DNA from: a virus
Length of the DNA stretch: 42,722 nucleotides
IMG/VR virus record: IMGVR_UViG_3300037882_000611
Coordinates: 1 to 42,722 of that record
Strand: one strand, 5' to 3'
The position numbers and the translations under genes were made by a program. Positions 1 through 7,669 of the stretch are shown here, piece by piece; the stretch's first letter is position 1; the number at the start of each line of letters is the position of its first letter. Below the pieces are notes generated by a model. That model was not told the DNA's origin and made no database searches. It saw only the letters and a program-made list of their open reading frames with translations.

Positions 1-92
1 AACTTACTTAGAATGCGAAGGTGATTTAAGCTCACTATTAAGGACAAACAATAAGCCTTTATTTAGAATCGTTTAATTTAAGAGATATAATC

Positions 93-263
93 ATGTTCAC
101 AAATATTCCATTCAAAGTAACACCAGTTATCAACTTCAACCCTCAAACATATAACATGCAAAGGTTACTTTTAGAAACAGACATTTGTGAAAATGAATTA
201 GAAGATTTAATTTGTACGGGTAAATTTGTACTACTAAATAAAATCTTCTATCTTAGTTATTAG
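93..263 (+). CDS. Small hypothetical protein, 56 aa
   Basis: Open frame from ATG at 93 to TAG at 261-263. The upstream AGAGATA is only a weak ribosome-binding site. The product begins MFTNIPFKVTPVI and ends NKIFYLSY; no domain is recognised. It converges on the primase gene and overlaps its last 11 bases. A hairpin with a T-rich tail lies just downstream at 292-327, where a terminator for this gene would be expected. If the genome is circular, it follows the gene that starts at 42149. The call rests on length, position and terminator only. Confidence 0.45.
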   Translation: MFTNIPFKVTPVINFNPQTYNMQRLLLETDICENELEDLICTGKFVLLNKIFYLSY

Positions 264-2583
264 CATTACTGTAAGCTTCCATTACTGACTCAGCCCCGAC
301 TATTAATAATAAGGGGCTATTTTTCTTTACAAATAATCTAGTTTTCCCCCCGTCTGGCATAACTATCGTCGGCGTGCGACCTTCAGGTAGACAAGGATGC
401 GTTACATAACCTAAGTTTTCTACAATTTCAGTACGTTTATTAATACTTAGACGTCTACCTACGCCAATTTCAGCCAGCAACCTATCTAACATCAAACTAC
501 TGACAAATCCACCTGCAAAACCCGCTTGTTCAATTTCAATAGCGTTAAGTATTTCTTGCTCAACACCTGACCTGCTTGCTTCAATCGCTTGTCTAGTAGT
601 CGATGTTTCGGGAGCACGCTGACATTTTGTGGCAGGGTTGTACTGATCGGGAATAGGGAAAGTGTGCAAGTATTCAGCCATTATTGCGAAGCCATCAGCG
701 TTACACCAATTATAAAGTAACTGGAAGTAATCACCGTTCATTCCGTCGCGGTCTAAATCCTCAGCAGATTGTTGAGCGGTAAAGAAAATTCCGATGCGTC
801 GGTCATTGTTAGTTTTTGGTAATGCGTCTTTGTGATTAGAGTTAAACATAAAATTTCCACATACATCAGCACTGATCTGGTCAGCACCTTTACCCTCGAT
901 CTCAAGCCCGTTACCACCTGTAATCATGGGTTTTAAGTCTTCCCAAATTTCGTATTTATTTTTAATTGAGTATACGTCTTCAACAGCATAAAATAATTTA
1001 TTAGGCATCCAACCATTAAATTGATTGCCTAGTTTGGATGCTTTAGGCCAATGTACATATCGACCCCCTATAGCCTCAGCTACGCATCTAGTAAATAAAG
1101 TTTTACCGTTACCCTCAACCCCTTGCAATAACGGCGCCCACTGGAATTTAACACCTTTATGTTGCACACATGCAGCCATGTAACTTAAGAATATAAGACG
1201 ATCACGTTCATTGGGTAGTATTTTAGCTAAATGATTCAATAAGATAGAAGGGTCGCCAGGAATACGTTTTATTTCTTGAGGGTAATACGAGTTAACGTAA
1301 AGTTTACCACCGTTATTAAAGACTGCGCCCGGTTCCATCAGTGGCTTAAATGCTGTACTTTCAACCTGAGGGAACTTATAAACTTGGTTTTGTGTGAAAG
1401 CCTGCCACGCATCATCAACTATTTTAGTATTACCATTATCTAAAACCCACTTGCGGCCGCCGAAATGCACCTTAAATTGCTCAGGTTTTAAGAAAGTTCC
1501 ACCAGGTATCATAATTCTAAATATGTCTTGAACGTAAACACAACCCGCGAAAAGTTCTTTTTGCTGATCAGGTGTAACAAAAGGATTAGATCCGCTCGTA
1601 TGAACAACACCGTCGGGAGTAATAATGATGTTATTTAAATTTTCTTTGTTAACACTATATACCTCTTGGCAACGATGAACCGCAGCAGTGATAGTGCGTT
1701 GCATATATGTAGGATGCTTCAACCATTTATCTCTAGCTAACGCGCTTTTTCCCATCAATCGTCTGACTCTATCGCAATTTTTACCCGTCCAGAATGCTAA
1801 ATGTTGAGCTAACGCGCTATCTGCCAGGCTGGCATCATATAGCTTAGGTGGTGTATTGTATTGATCAGGGTAAAAACGATGCAAAGCTTCCGTGTTACAA
1901 TCCCACAGGTCGGCAAATGTCGCACGTCCACCGAAAGCGCCTGAAGCACCTTTAGACGCTAATGCTTTTTCAATTAACTTGTCGTCGTCTTCTAGACCTT
2001 TACCGTAACCCTCGCAGGCTTCAGTTGTCCAGTTAACATCACCCGTAGCATATTGATCAGGCGGAACCCAGCCGTTAATAAACGCAGGTAGCAAGTGGGT
2101 AAAGTCAGTTGTACAATTACCAATAATCCCATTACCCGTAATTGTACTAAATCGCCCCGTGTGGTAAAACTCGATACCGTTGGCTTTACATCCGTGTGCT
2201 GGCATTACCCCACTATACATACCGTAAATATGTAACCCTCTACCTGACGGGCTAATTTCAATGGCCGCCCCCGTGAATATACTACATACAGTTAAAGCCA
2301 ACGGTGACCATTTGCTATCTTTTAGACAATCATCTATGTCTACGAAAAAAAAGGGGTCGTTGTCGGTAAATACAAAAGCTAAACCGTAACCAACACCCCA
2401 CATATTAACAATTGCACTCGCACTTTCATAGTCTAACCAGTATTTAGGGTCATGTGCGCTAACAACTTTGTTACTTAAGTAATCGTAAGGCCATTTAGTA
2501 TGTGTACCATCAGCGTTAGCAACTATTTTATATAACATCCATTGTTTATACGCACCCATTGCGGCAAGGGGTGTTGGTATCAT
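253..2583 (-). CDS. Primase-polymerase/helicase (AEP-like domain plus D5/DUF5906-type SF3 helicase)
   Basis: A 776-aa protein expected to make primers and unwind DNA at the phage fork. The N-terminal part has archaeo-eukaryotic-type primase features: FVDIDD (DxD near residues 82-84), SPSGRGLH (SxH-type motif near 111-118) and an acidic residue in NGIEFY near 138. This resembles prim-pol domains fused to helicases, such as that of phage NrS-1. The C-terminal part has a Walker A GVEGNGKT (488-495), a Walker B-like LFYAVEDV (530-537) and a sensor-like NFMFNSNHK, as in D5/DUF5906 helicases. ATG at 2583 is preceded by AAAAGG. It is the last gene of the leftward replication operon, two bases after the HTH gene. 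Primase versus polymerase activity cannot be told from sequence. Confidence 0.85.
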   Translation of the reverse strand: MIPTPLAAMGAYKQWMLYKIVANADGTHTKWPYDYLSNKVVSAHDPKYWLDYESASAIVNMWGVGYGLAFVFTDNDPFFFVDIDDCLKDSKWSPLALTVCSIFTGAAIEISPSGRGLHIYGMYSGVMPAHGCKANGIEFYHTGRFSTITGNGIIGNCTTDFTHLLPAFINGWVPPDQYATGDVNWTTEACEGYGKGLEDDDKLIEKALASKGASGAFGGRATFADLWDCNTEALHRFYPDQYNTPPKLYDASLADSALAQHLAFWTGKNCDRVRRLMGKSALARDKWLKHPTYMQRTITAAVHRCQEVYSVNKENLNNIIITPDGVVHTSGSNPFVTPDQQKELFAGCVYVQDIFRIMIPGGTFLKPEQFKVHFGGRKWVLDNGNTKIVDDAWQAFTQNQVYKFPQVESTAFKPLMEPGAVFNNGGKLYVNSYYPQEIKRIPGDPSILLNHLAKILPNERDRLIFLSYMAACVQHKGVKFQWAPLLQGVEGNGKTLFTRCVAEAIGGRYVHWPKASKLGNQFNGWMPNKLFYAVEDVYSIKNKYEIWEDLKPMITGGNGLEIEGKGADQISADVCGNFMFNSNHKDALPKTNNDRRIGIFFTAQQSAEDLDRDGMNGDYFQLLYNWCNADGFAIMAEYLHTFPIPDQYNPATKCQRAPETSTTRQAIEASRSGVEQEILNAIEIEQAGFAGGFVSSLMLDRLLAEIGVGRRLSINKRTEIVENLGYVTHPCLPEGRTPTIVMPDGGKTRLFVKKNSPLLLIVGAESVMEAYSNANN
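292..327 (+). terminator. Probable rho-independent terminator, rightward
   Basis: Arms AGCCCC (292-297) and GGGGCT (313-318) are followed by ATTTTTCTTT. Inside the loop TATT/AATA can extend the pairing. The arms are the same as in the clearer terminator at 9823. It lies inside the 3' end of the oppositely oriented primase gene and would end rightward transcripts from the 93-263 gene. Confidence 0.5.
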
Positions 2584-2585
2584 GA

Positions 2586-2873
2586 CTAACCTTTTTTAAT
2601 TTTAGAAATTAAATTTTTAGGCGCATTGCGTGCAATTTTGTTACCGTAAATTAACCCTTGCTCAAGTATTTTTAAGTTTTCAATTACGATAGCATGTGAA
2701 ATAACAGCGTCTTTGAGTTTATCCATCGTTCCGAAGTATTTATTTACTAAACTGTCGGGACAATCAGCTTCTTCTGCTACGTTACGCCGTGTCAAGTCAA
2801 ACCACCCGCCAGGCTGACTTGAAAGCCTGCAAGCTGCTTGTAATATTTGTTCTTTTCTAATATGACCTTTCAT
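2586..2873 (-). CDS. TetR-like helix-turn-helix DNA-binding protein, 95 aa
   Basis: The first 55 residues read as a TetR-type DNA-binding domain: KEQILQAACRLS (helix 1), LTRRNVAEEADCPDSLVNKYF (helices 2-3) and the typical YFGTMDKLKDAVI. Normal TetR proteins are about 200 aa with a ligand domain. Here only about 40 residues follow, so this is the stand-alone HTH form seen in phages. ATG follows GAGG at good spacing. It lies between the Ala-rich gene and the primase gene in the leftward operon. It is a candidate, by inference only, for the factor binding the TTGAC-N6-GTCAA dyads of this genome. The target is unknown. Confidence 0.7.
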   Translation of the reverse strand: MKGHIRKEQILQAACRLSSQPGGWFDLTRRNVAEEADCPDSLVNKYFGTMDKLKDAVISHAIVIENLKILEQGLIYGNKIARNAPKNLISKIKKG

Positions 2874-2875
2874 TA

Positions 2876-3427
2876 TTAAGCCTCACATTTTTTCAGTAAT
2901 GCGCAAAGTTCTTCCTTTTGATCCTCGCGTACTTTTTGCCGAGCATAAGCAGCATCAGCAGCAGCAGCAGCAGCATAAGCAGCAGCAGCAGCATAAGCAG
3001 CATAAGCAGCAGCAGCAGCATAAGCAGCAGCATAAGCAGCATAAGCAGCATAAGCAGCATCAGCATCAGCAGCAGCAGCAGCAGCAGCAGCATCAGCAGC
3101 ATTTTTTCTTGCTTCTTTTAATTCATCTATTGTAGCTTCACCGTTTGCAAATTTTTCAGCAACTTCTATTGCTACTTTAGACCTTTCGTCTTTTAATAAA
3201 TGCTCAACTTGCCTAGCGCAAAATATAGCAAATAACCTTTTTTCCTTATCAAAACCATCTACCGCTCTAAAACACCATAAAGTGTCATTTAAATCGTTCG
3301 CTTCTAAAATAGTTAATAATGACAAATTTTCATCATCAGCTTCAGTTTTACCTAAAAAAGTTAATAATGTCTTCCAGCCTGAAGTGCAAGGTGAACATGC
3401 TCGAATTTTATTTAACGTAGTTTTCAT
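2876..3427 (-). CDS. Ala/Tyr-repeat protein of the Imm-5-like (putative immunity protein-like) family
   Basis: 183 aa. Residues 1-105 are a helical domain (KIRACSPCTSGWKTLL near the start, LFAIFCARQVEHLLKDERS in the middle) matching a family often labelled putative immunity protein and common in phages. About 50 residues of almost pure Ala with regularly placed Tyr and Asp follow, then a charged tail (QKVREDQKEELCALLKKCEA). The repeat is coded by GCT with TAT and GAT codons and shows on DNA as a trinucleotide tract. ATG follows GGGGGTAC. A TTGAC-N6-GTCAA dyad lies 42-58 bases upstream, so this gene may begin a sub-operon. Its function in phages is unknown; the immunity label should not be read as evidence. 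Confidence 0.65.
   Translation of the reverse strand: MKTTLNKIRACSPCTSGWKTLLTFLGKTEADDENLSLLTILEANDLNDTLWCFRAVDGFDKEKRLFAIFCARQVEHLLKDERSKVAIEVAEKFANGEATIDELKEARKNAADAAAAAAAADADAAYAAYAAYAAAYAAAAAYAAYAAAAAYAAAAAADAAYARQKVREDQKEELCALLKKCEA
2941..3100. repeat. Trinucleotide (GCA/GCT)n-type tract
   Basis: About 160 bases of GCA units with interspersed TAA and TCA units on the plus strand, read on the minus strand as Ala (GCT) with Tyr (TAT) and Asp (GAT). It is coding sequence of the Ala/Tyr-repeat gene. It also keeps a Gln/His frame and a Ser/Ile frame open on the other strand, which are artefacts. Such tracts are prone to slippage in whole-codon steps. Confidence 0.9.
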
Positions 3428-3455
3428 AAAGTACCCCCGTTTTTAATGTTACTTC

Positions 3456-3485
3456 AGTTTGCCCAAAATTGACGAACTTGTCAAC
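3456..3485 (-). promoter_or_regulatory. TTGAC-N6-GTCAA dyad, putative operator with weak leftward promoter
   Basis: Plus-strand TTGACGAACTTGTCAA at 3469-3484. Read leftward, TTGACA (3484-3479) would be the -35 box and CAAACT (3461-3456) a poor -10 box at 17-bp spacing, upstream of the Ala/Tyr-repeat gene. The dyad is the same as at 6516, 6843 and 30771. The operator call is stronger than the promoter call. Confidence 0.45.
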
Positions 3486-3961
3486 TATAGCGAACCTTCA
3501 GCATTGCAAAAACATGCGTCACCGCCGTCTTTTAGTATCAAAAAAGCCCATGCTAACTGAGCCAACTCTCGATCAGTACCCGTGAATTTCCATCCCGGGT
3601 GTTTGACTTCGCGGCTTACAAACTGTGCTATATAAGATCCCAGCATATCTTGAGTAATTAACCGTTTGCGCCAGCCGATCAAATCGCCACTTTTAAGCAC
3701 GTCGTTTATAATTGCGCTGTCGTTAGCTAATCCGAAGCGCACTGGGGTACCCCGTTTATCGAATAACATGCCGACATTATTTCTAAATAACTTAACGCCT
3801 TTTCGACCTGCTTCAAGTCTCACGTCAGCCTGCACGTTACGCTCATCGAAATGCTCAGGGTAAGTATTAATAGTTGATTCCACAATGCCGAAAATGCTGA
3901 GTAAATCTTTTAATGCTTCATCACTTATAGAATGACGTTGCGCCCACTGTTGAAGTTTCAT
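3485..3961 (-). CDS. VRR-NUC domain nuclease, 158 aa
   Basis: The C-terminal hundred residues carry the VRR-NUC pattern of the PD-(D/E)XK superfamily: FRNNVGMLF, then SGDLIGWRK (catalytic Asp), then SREVKHPGW (the E-x-K core), then a helix RELAQLAWAFLILKDGG. These are metal-dependent nucleases that in phages probably process branched or damaged DNA. The N-terminal 45 residues are a helical extension. ATG overlaps the TGA of the upstream gene (ATGA), suggesting translational coupling inside the leftward replication operon. Its stop codon touches the dyad at 3469-3484. The precise substrate is unknown. Confidence 0.75.
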   Translation of the reverse strand: MKLQQWAQRHSISDEALKDLLSIFGIVESTINTYPEHFDERNVQADVRLEAGRKGVKLFRNNVGMLFDKRGTPVRFGLANDSAIINDVLKSGDLIGWRKRLITQDMLGSYIAQFVSREVKHPGWKFTGTDRELAQLAWAFLILKDGGDACFCNAEGSL

Positions 3962-4530
3962 TTCGCCCCCATCGTCATAATAATTGCTGTAAAATTCCCA
4001 TCCTTTATGACTATCAAACGTTTACTTTCGTCAAAATAATACGTAAATTCTTTTAAACCGTTTAAAGCATCTTTAAGAAATTTATAATTAACTTTCTCAC
4101 CTGTTGGTAGAGTGGCGGTTTCGAACTTACCCTCTTTACCTCTAATTAATTGGTTAATCTTAACCGTTAAATTTTGTTTAAAATCATTTGTGCTTAATAC
4201 TCTTTCGACATTTGGAAATTTAAATCCATTACCCAAATATTCTAACTTCTCATTATAAAAACCTACTTTTAGAATTTCACTATTTTCAAGAACATGTAAC
4301 CTTTGACCGTCAGTCGCTGAAACTAATTTCCCGTCAAAGTATAGGTGCTCCATACCTGACCAGCGATTATCACCACCGGCGGCTTTATGTATTCTTAAAA
4401 TATCACTAACTGCTTTAACATTCCGAAACGGATCAATATATTCAAGCAACAGTGAATACTCATCGGGGTAAGTGTCACGAATTTTACTTATAGCTATTAA
4501 AGCTTGTTTTTTAGTTATTTTCATTTTCAC
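3958..4530 (-). CDS. Putative sliding-clamp-like protein, 190 aa
   Basis: Not a secure identification. LYFDGKLVSATDGQRLHVLEN (near residues 63-83) resembles the DGHRL-type signature of bacterial DnaN beta clamps. The end, a strand pair finishing IVIKDGNFTAIIMTMGAK, resembles the clamp C-terminus that closes with a methionine-rich strand. Full DnaN is about 370 aa, so this would be a half-size or divergent clamp. Its neighbours are a nuclease, helicase and primase. The frame can start at GTG 4530 or at ATG 4524; neither has a strong ribosome-binding site. It overlaps the tiny upstream gene, so coupling is likely. Confidence 0.45.
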   Translation of the reverse strand: MKMKITKKQALIAISKIRDTYPDEYSLLLEYIDPFRNVKAVSDILRIHKAAGGDNRWSGMEHLYFDGKLVSATDGQRLHVLENSEILKVGFYNEKLEYLGNGFKFPNVERVLSTNDFKQNLTVKINQLIRGKEGKFETATLPTGEKVNYKFLKDALNGLKEFTYYFDESKRLIVIKDGNFTAIIMTMGAK

Positions 4531-4594
4531 GCTCGCTAGGTGATTGCTCTAAGGGTGCATCTTCAACAGCATCGTAATAATCATTAAGTGTCAT
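4511..4594 (-). CDS. Very small acidic peptide, 27 aa
   Basis: ATG at 4594 overlaps the TGA of the helicase gene (ATGA), and the frame ends TAA at 4511, overlapping the next gene. The sequence starts MTLNDYYDAVEDAP and is strongly acidic. It fills the only gap in an otherwise fully overlapping operon, which supports translation. It may mainly serve to couple ribosomes between the helicase and the clamp-like gene. No family is recognised. Confidence 0.4.
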   Translation of the reverse strand: MTLNDYYDAVEDAPLEQSPSERENENN

Positions 4595-6360
4595 TTTAAA
4601 AACTCCATCGCGTTTATTGTGGGATCAATACCAGCTTTGTTAAGTTCACTGTTAATACGTGTCGCTAAACCTTCCATTTCTTTCTTATTAAGCGTCTGAG
4701 CAGTTGCCACATCAATACCGAATTTGAAGTAAAACAGGCGGTACGCTTGGCTTTCGTTATAACCTTGAGCGTCTTGCAACCCTGCCCACCATGCGATACT
4801 ATTTACAAGTTCTTCACGCGCTTCACGTTTATAAAAATGCAAATTACGTAAATGCGCGATAATCTGAGGGGTAGCGTTATAGGGGATTTTTACAGGTGCT
4901 TCTATTTCACCTCGCAATGCAGTTAGATACTCAGGGGAAAGCTCGGTTAAATCACCATCTACAAATTCAGGAGGGCTACCGGGTTCAGGTAGTGGTGCTG
5001 CTAATCCGCAGTAGGGGCAAGTTTTATGAATACGTTCGTAAGCTAAACCGCAACCTTTATTAACATGAAGCGTTTCAGGAACACCTTCAGGACGCTTAGA
5101 TATACAAACTCTAAGGGGTATTGCCGTCGATGCTGAACTCGACCTACTGTCGCGTCGGTCTAACGTCCATTCTCGAAATCGATCAGGTAGACCGTGCGCA
5201 AACACGTTACCTACATGGTCGATTACAATACCGAAAGGCTTAACGCTCGCTGCAATAATCGCTCTGCGTGTTGCGTCGTCATATGAATCGAAGTTAGCGC
5301 GATACTCTTCAGGGATTAACAGACGAAGTACGCGACCAAATTGTTGACAAAAAAGACTAAATGACATTGTTGGACGTGCAAAACTTACAACTTCTAAAGC
5401 TGGTAAGTCAAAACCTTCACCGAATAAGTCTACGTTAACTAATTGAAGTAACTCTCTGTTTTTAAATCGTCTAAGTATTTGCAGTCTTAGAAAATCGGGG
5501 GTTTTGGCGGTGACAACTTCAGCAGGAACCCCTGCGGATCTAAACGCGACTGCTATGTCGGTAGCGGCTTCTACATCGACAGCAAACGTTACGCCTAATT
5601 TACCTTTAGCTATTTTTAAATAATGTTCGACAATATCGCCCGTTATAGATGCTCGGCGTACTTCTTTTCTAGCAGATTCAACGTTCATATCGCCCGTTGT
5701 TTTACTTATTTCTATAATACTTCTATCTATTTTAGACGGTGGTACAAAAACCCTATAATCAGTAAGATAACCCATATTAATTATTTCGCGCATTGTGGGA
5801 GCTAATACCAATTTATCCACAATACCATCAGCGTGCCGACCCAAACCTTTACCGTCAGCGCGACACGGCGTGGCAGTGGGTAACAGAAATCGAGCGTTAG
5901 GGAAATAAGCAGCAACTTTACCCCATTTGTTAGACTTTAATACATGATGCCCTTCATCAATAACACCAAGTCTAACTTGTTTAAAATAAGGGTCACTATC
6001 ACCCATTCTTAACAATGTATCAACACCACCCACCGCCGTTTTACTATTAGCGTCGTAGTAACTGTAACCTGTTTCGAAAACATGTATAGCGCTAATCGCT
6101 TTAAGTAAAGCGCTGTTAGATCCTATTAGCCGATGCCTAATGCCGTTACGAGCGTATGCTGTACTTATCTGACTAACAAGTTCTTGACGATGCGCGATAG
6201 CGACTGACGCACCACTTTCATGACTAACGGTTTTACCAATTACAACAGTCTTACCGCTACCTGTAGCAGCCACAGGCATGACGTTTTTTACTCCAGGTTC
6301 CAGCCATGCTTGCTGTATATCGTTAAATAATTTGTTCTGAAATCCTCGAAGTTCAACCAT
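4591..6360 (-). CDS. SF2 DEAD/DEAH-type helicase
   Basis: 589 aa. Motif I ATGSGKT (32-38), motif II DEGH (135-138), motif III-like TAT (162-164) and a motif VI region QQFGRVLR identify an ATP-dependent superfamily 2 helicase of the ResIII/UvsW-like group. After the two RecA-like lobes comes a short zinc-finger-like CGLAYERIHKTCPYCG, then a helical C-terminal region. In phages such enzymes act in replication restart, recombination or branch migration. The start overlaps the stop of the upstream 39-aa gene (TAATG). The gene contains a perfect DnaA-box sequence TTATCCACA at 5813-5821 on the plus strand, probably by chance. The exact role is not deducible. Confidence 0.85.
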   Translation of the reverse strand: MVELRGFQNKLFNDIQQAWLEPGVKNVMPVAATGSGKTVVIGKTVSHESGASVAIAHRQELVSQISTAYARNGIRHRLIGSNSALLKAISAIHVFETGYSYYDANSKTAVGGVDTLLRMGDSDPYFKQVRLGVIDEGHHVLKSNKWGKVAAYFPNARFLLPTATPCRADGKGLGRHADGIVDKLVLAPTMREIINMGYLTDYRVFVPPSKIDRSIIEISKTTGDMNVESARKEVRRASITGDIVEHYLKIAKGKLGVTFAVDVEAATDIAVAFRSAGVPAEVVTAKTPDFLRLQILRRFKNRELLQLVNVDLFGEGFDLPALEVVSFARPTMSFSLFCQQFGRVLRLLIPEEYRANFDSYDDATRRAIIAASVKPFGIVIDHVGNVFAHGLPDRFREWTLDRRDSRSSSASTAIPLRVCISKRPEGVPETLHVNKGCGLAYERIHKTCPYCGLAAPLPEPGSPPEFVDGDLTELSPEYLTALRGEIEAPVKIPYNATPQIIAHLRNLHFYKREAREELVNSIAWWAGLQDAQGYNESQAYRLFYFKFGIDVATAQTLNKKEMEGLATRINSELNKAGIDPTINAMEFLK

Positions 6361-6479
6361 TACAACACCTCATTGCAGGTATCTAACGCTTTAGCGTACC
6401 AATTAGCTTCTTCAGTACTACCGCGCTGGTAGTACGCTGAGTAGAAATAAAATAATTTAAGTACAATCCGATCTTTCAT
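6360..6479 (-). CDS. Small protein, 39 aa, first gene of the leftward operon
   Basis: ATG at 6479 is preceded by AAGGGGGTG, one of the best ribosome-binding sites in the window. The frame ends in TAA overlapping the helicase ATG (TAATG). It starts MKDRIVLKLFYFYSAYY and ends EEANWYAKALDTCNEVL, a likely short amphipathic helical protein. It is the first frame after the leftward promoter at 6503-6531. No family is recognised; position and ribosome-binding site support expression. Confidence 0.55.
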   Translation of the reverse strand: MKDRIVLKLFYFYSAYYQRGSTEEANWYAKALDTCNEVL

Positions 6480-6502
6480 AAAACACCCCCTTATTTACCC
6501 CA

Positions 6503-6544
6503 AGTATCTATAAACTTGACGAAGGTGTCAAGTATTACTATATT
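6503..6544. promoter_or_regulatory. Divergent promoters sharing a TTGAC-N6-GTCAA operator
   Basis: Rightward: -35 TTGACG (6516-6521), 17-bp spacer, -10 TATATT (6539-6544), leading to the gene at 6572. Leftward: -35 TTGACA (6531-6526), 17-bp spacer, -10 GATACT (6508-6503), leading to the replication operon. Both -35 boxes are the two halves of the same palindrome CTTGAC-N6-GTCAAG, so one bound protein or one RNA polymerase would exclude the other. Confidence 0.75.
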
Positions 6545-6571
6545 ATAATTATTAAACATGGAGTAAATAAG

Positions 6572-6841
6572 ATGCCTAAAATTAATCGAATTGATTTAGA
6601 AGGAGCTAAAAAGTTTTTAATTTCCACAGGTGGTGTTTTTTGTTCACAAGTTCATTGTTACCAATTCGGTATATCTAAAAAGATATTTTTTAAGATTGGT
6701 AAAGAATTAGGGCTTGAAACGATTGACACTTTAAGTGAAGCCAAATTACAAAAAGCTAGGTTTGATGTTGCTAAAATTGAACGTATTAAAAAACTTATCG
6801 CTGAGGGTAGATATTTCGAAGTTCACCCGTTCATAATTTAA
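6572..6841 (+). CDS. Hypothetical protein, 89 aa, first gene of the rightward early unit
   Basis: ATG follows GGAG at good spacing and lies about 27 bases after the -10 box TATATT. The product starts MPKINRIDLEGAKKFL and is basic, with predicted helices and one segment (CYQFGISKKIFFKIGKELG) that could be a helix-turn-helix-like pair. No family is recognised. As the first gene behind the divergent promoter it is a candidate early regulator or host-takeover protein, by position only. Confidence 0.6.
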   Translation: MPKINRIDLEGAKKFLISTGGVFCSQVHCYQFGISKKIFFKIGKELGLETIDTLSEAKLQKARFDVAKIERIKKLIAEGRYFEVHPFII

Positions 6842-6842
6842 C

Positions 6843-6871
6843 TTGACGAAGCCGTCAATAAAGATTAATAT
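6843..6871 (+). promoter_or_regulatory. Rightward promoter with TTGAC-N6-GTCAA dyad
   Basis: TTGACGAAGCCGTCAA at 6843-6858 begins right after the stop of the previous gene. It gives -35 TTGACG, a 17-bp spacer and TAATAT (6866-6871) as -10; TATAAA slightly downstream is an alternative. It would drive the 6906 gene and the replication genes after it. Confidence 0.65.
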
Positions 6872-6905
6872 AAATTACTTATCATTTAACCTGGAGTATT
6901 TAAAA

Positions 6906-7667
6906 ATGTCAAAATTGCAACTTACCTTTGATCCCACACAACTAACTCAACATGAGAAAGAAGATTTATGTGCTTTCATTTTAGGTTTTGGGAAGCCTTC
7001 CGCACCCAGCGTTATTGATAAATTCGATTTACCTGACGTGGGGGTAAACCCTTCCGTATTCATGCAACAACTTGGGAGGGTTGAGCGCCATGTACAAGCT
7101 GACGAAGCCTCAGCAGCTTTCGGTTTAGCTGAACCCATTTTAACTACCCCCACACTACCTGTAACTGACAATAAACTTTATCATCAGGGTGAAGAAGTTG
7201 GGGGTGTTGTTAACGCTGAAGTGACTATAAGTACTGACAAATCAGGCTTACCGTGGGACGCTAGAATACATTCAGACAATCGGGCTTTAAATGCTGACGG
7301 CACGTGGCGTAAACGTCGCGGTGTAACTGACGATGTATTTTTTCAAGTCGCTAACGAATTACGCGCAGCTAAAGTAAGCGTGCCGTTACCGCCTGCTACT
7401 GTTGCTACTGTTGCTACACCGCCTGCTACTGTTGCTACACCGCCTGCTACTGTTGCTACACCGCCTGCTACTGTGGATATCGGCGCGTTGTTCAGAGATA
7501 TTATCAAACAATCTCAGGAACCTTTAGCAGCGGGTAAAATTACTCAGCAGGGTATAACTGACTTTTTACTTTCTAAAAATTTTAAAGCTTTACCATTGTT
7601 ACCTACCGAACCTGAAAAAATGGCAGCCGCTCATGCCGCAGCGTCAGAATTTTTTGCGAGTTTGTAA
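6906..7667 (+). CDS. Conserved phage protein with PPATVAT linker, 253 aa
   Basis: Start chosen at ATG 6906, which follows CTGGAG. An in-frame TTG at 6843 is the -35 box of a promoter and is not a credible start. Residues 1-110 show no recognised domain. The motif GLPWDARIHSDNRALNADGT followed by WRKRRGV (near 112-138) recurs in many phage proteins of unknown function. A Pro/Ala/Thr/Val linker of 7-residue repeats follows, then a helical C-terminal domain. It precedes the Cas4-like nuclease and the ssDNA-binding protein, so a recombination or replication accessory role is plausible but not shown. Confidence 0.65.
   Translation: MSKLQLTFDPTQLTQHEKEDLCAFILGFGKPSAPSVIDKFDLPDVGVNPSVFMQQLGRVERHVQADEASAAFGLAEPILTTPTLPVTDNKLYHQGEEVGGVVNAEVTISTDKSGLPWDARIHSDNRALNADGTWRKRRGVTDDVFFQVANELRAAKVSVPLPPATVATVATPPATVATPPATVATPPATVDIGALFRDIIKQSQEPLAAGKITQQGITDFLLSKNFKALPLLPTEPEKMAAAHAAASEFFASL
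7391..7474 (+). repeat. 21-bp tandem repeats coding for PPATVAT
   Basis: Unit GCCTGCTACTGTTGCTACAC plus C, seen complete at 7421 and 7442 with partial copies before and after. It encodes a flexible linker in the 6906 gene. Copy number could vary between related phages. Confidence 0.85.
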
Positions 7668-7669
7668 TC

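Noticed and set aside
2-76. Open frame at the left edge that could be the end of a gene (last residues LFRIV)
   Set aside because: If the window is circular, a TGA lies just before it in the same frame (42712-42714) with no start between; if linear it cannot be judged.
200-249. Inverted repeat AGAAGATTT / AAATCTTCT as a leftward terminator for the primase operon
   Set aside because: Long loop, no T tract, and inside a small open frame.
2941-3100. Regular repeats that could suggest a CRISPR array or regulatory repeat
   Set aside because: Unit is three bases with no spacers, and it is in frame in a gene.
2899-3135. Plus-strand Gln/His-rich and Ser/Ile-rich open frames
   Set aside because: They are shadows of the GCA trinucleotide tract that codes for the Ala/Tyr protein on the minus strand; no ribosome-binding site.
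6843-6905. TTG start giving 21 extra residues to the 6906 protein
   Set aside because: The TTG is part of the promoter -35 box; ATG 6906 has a proper ribosome-binding site.
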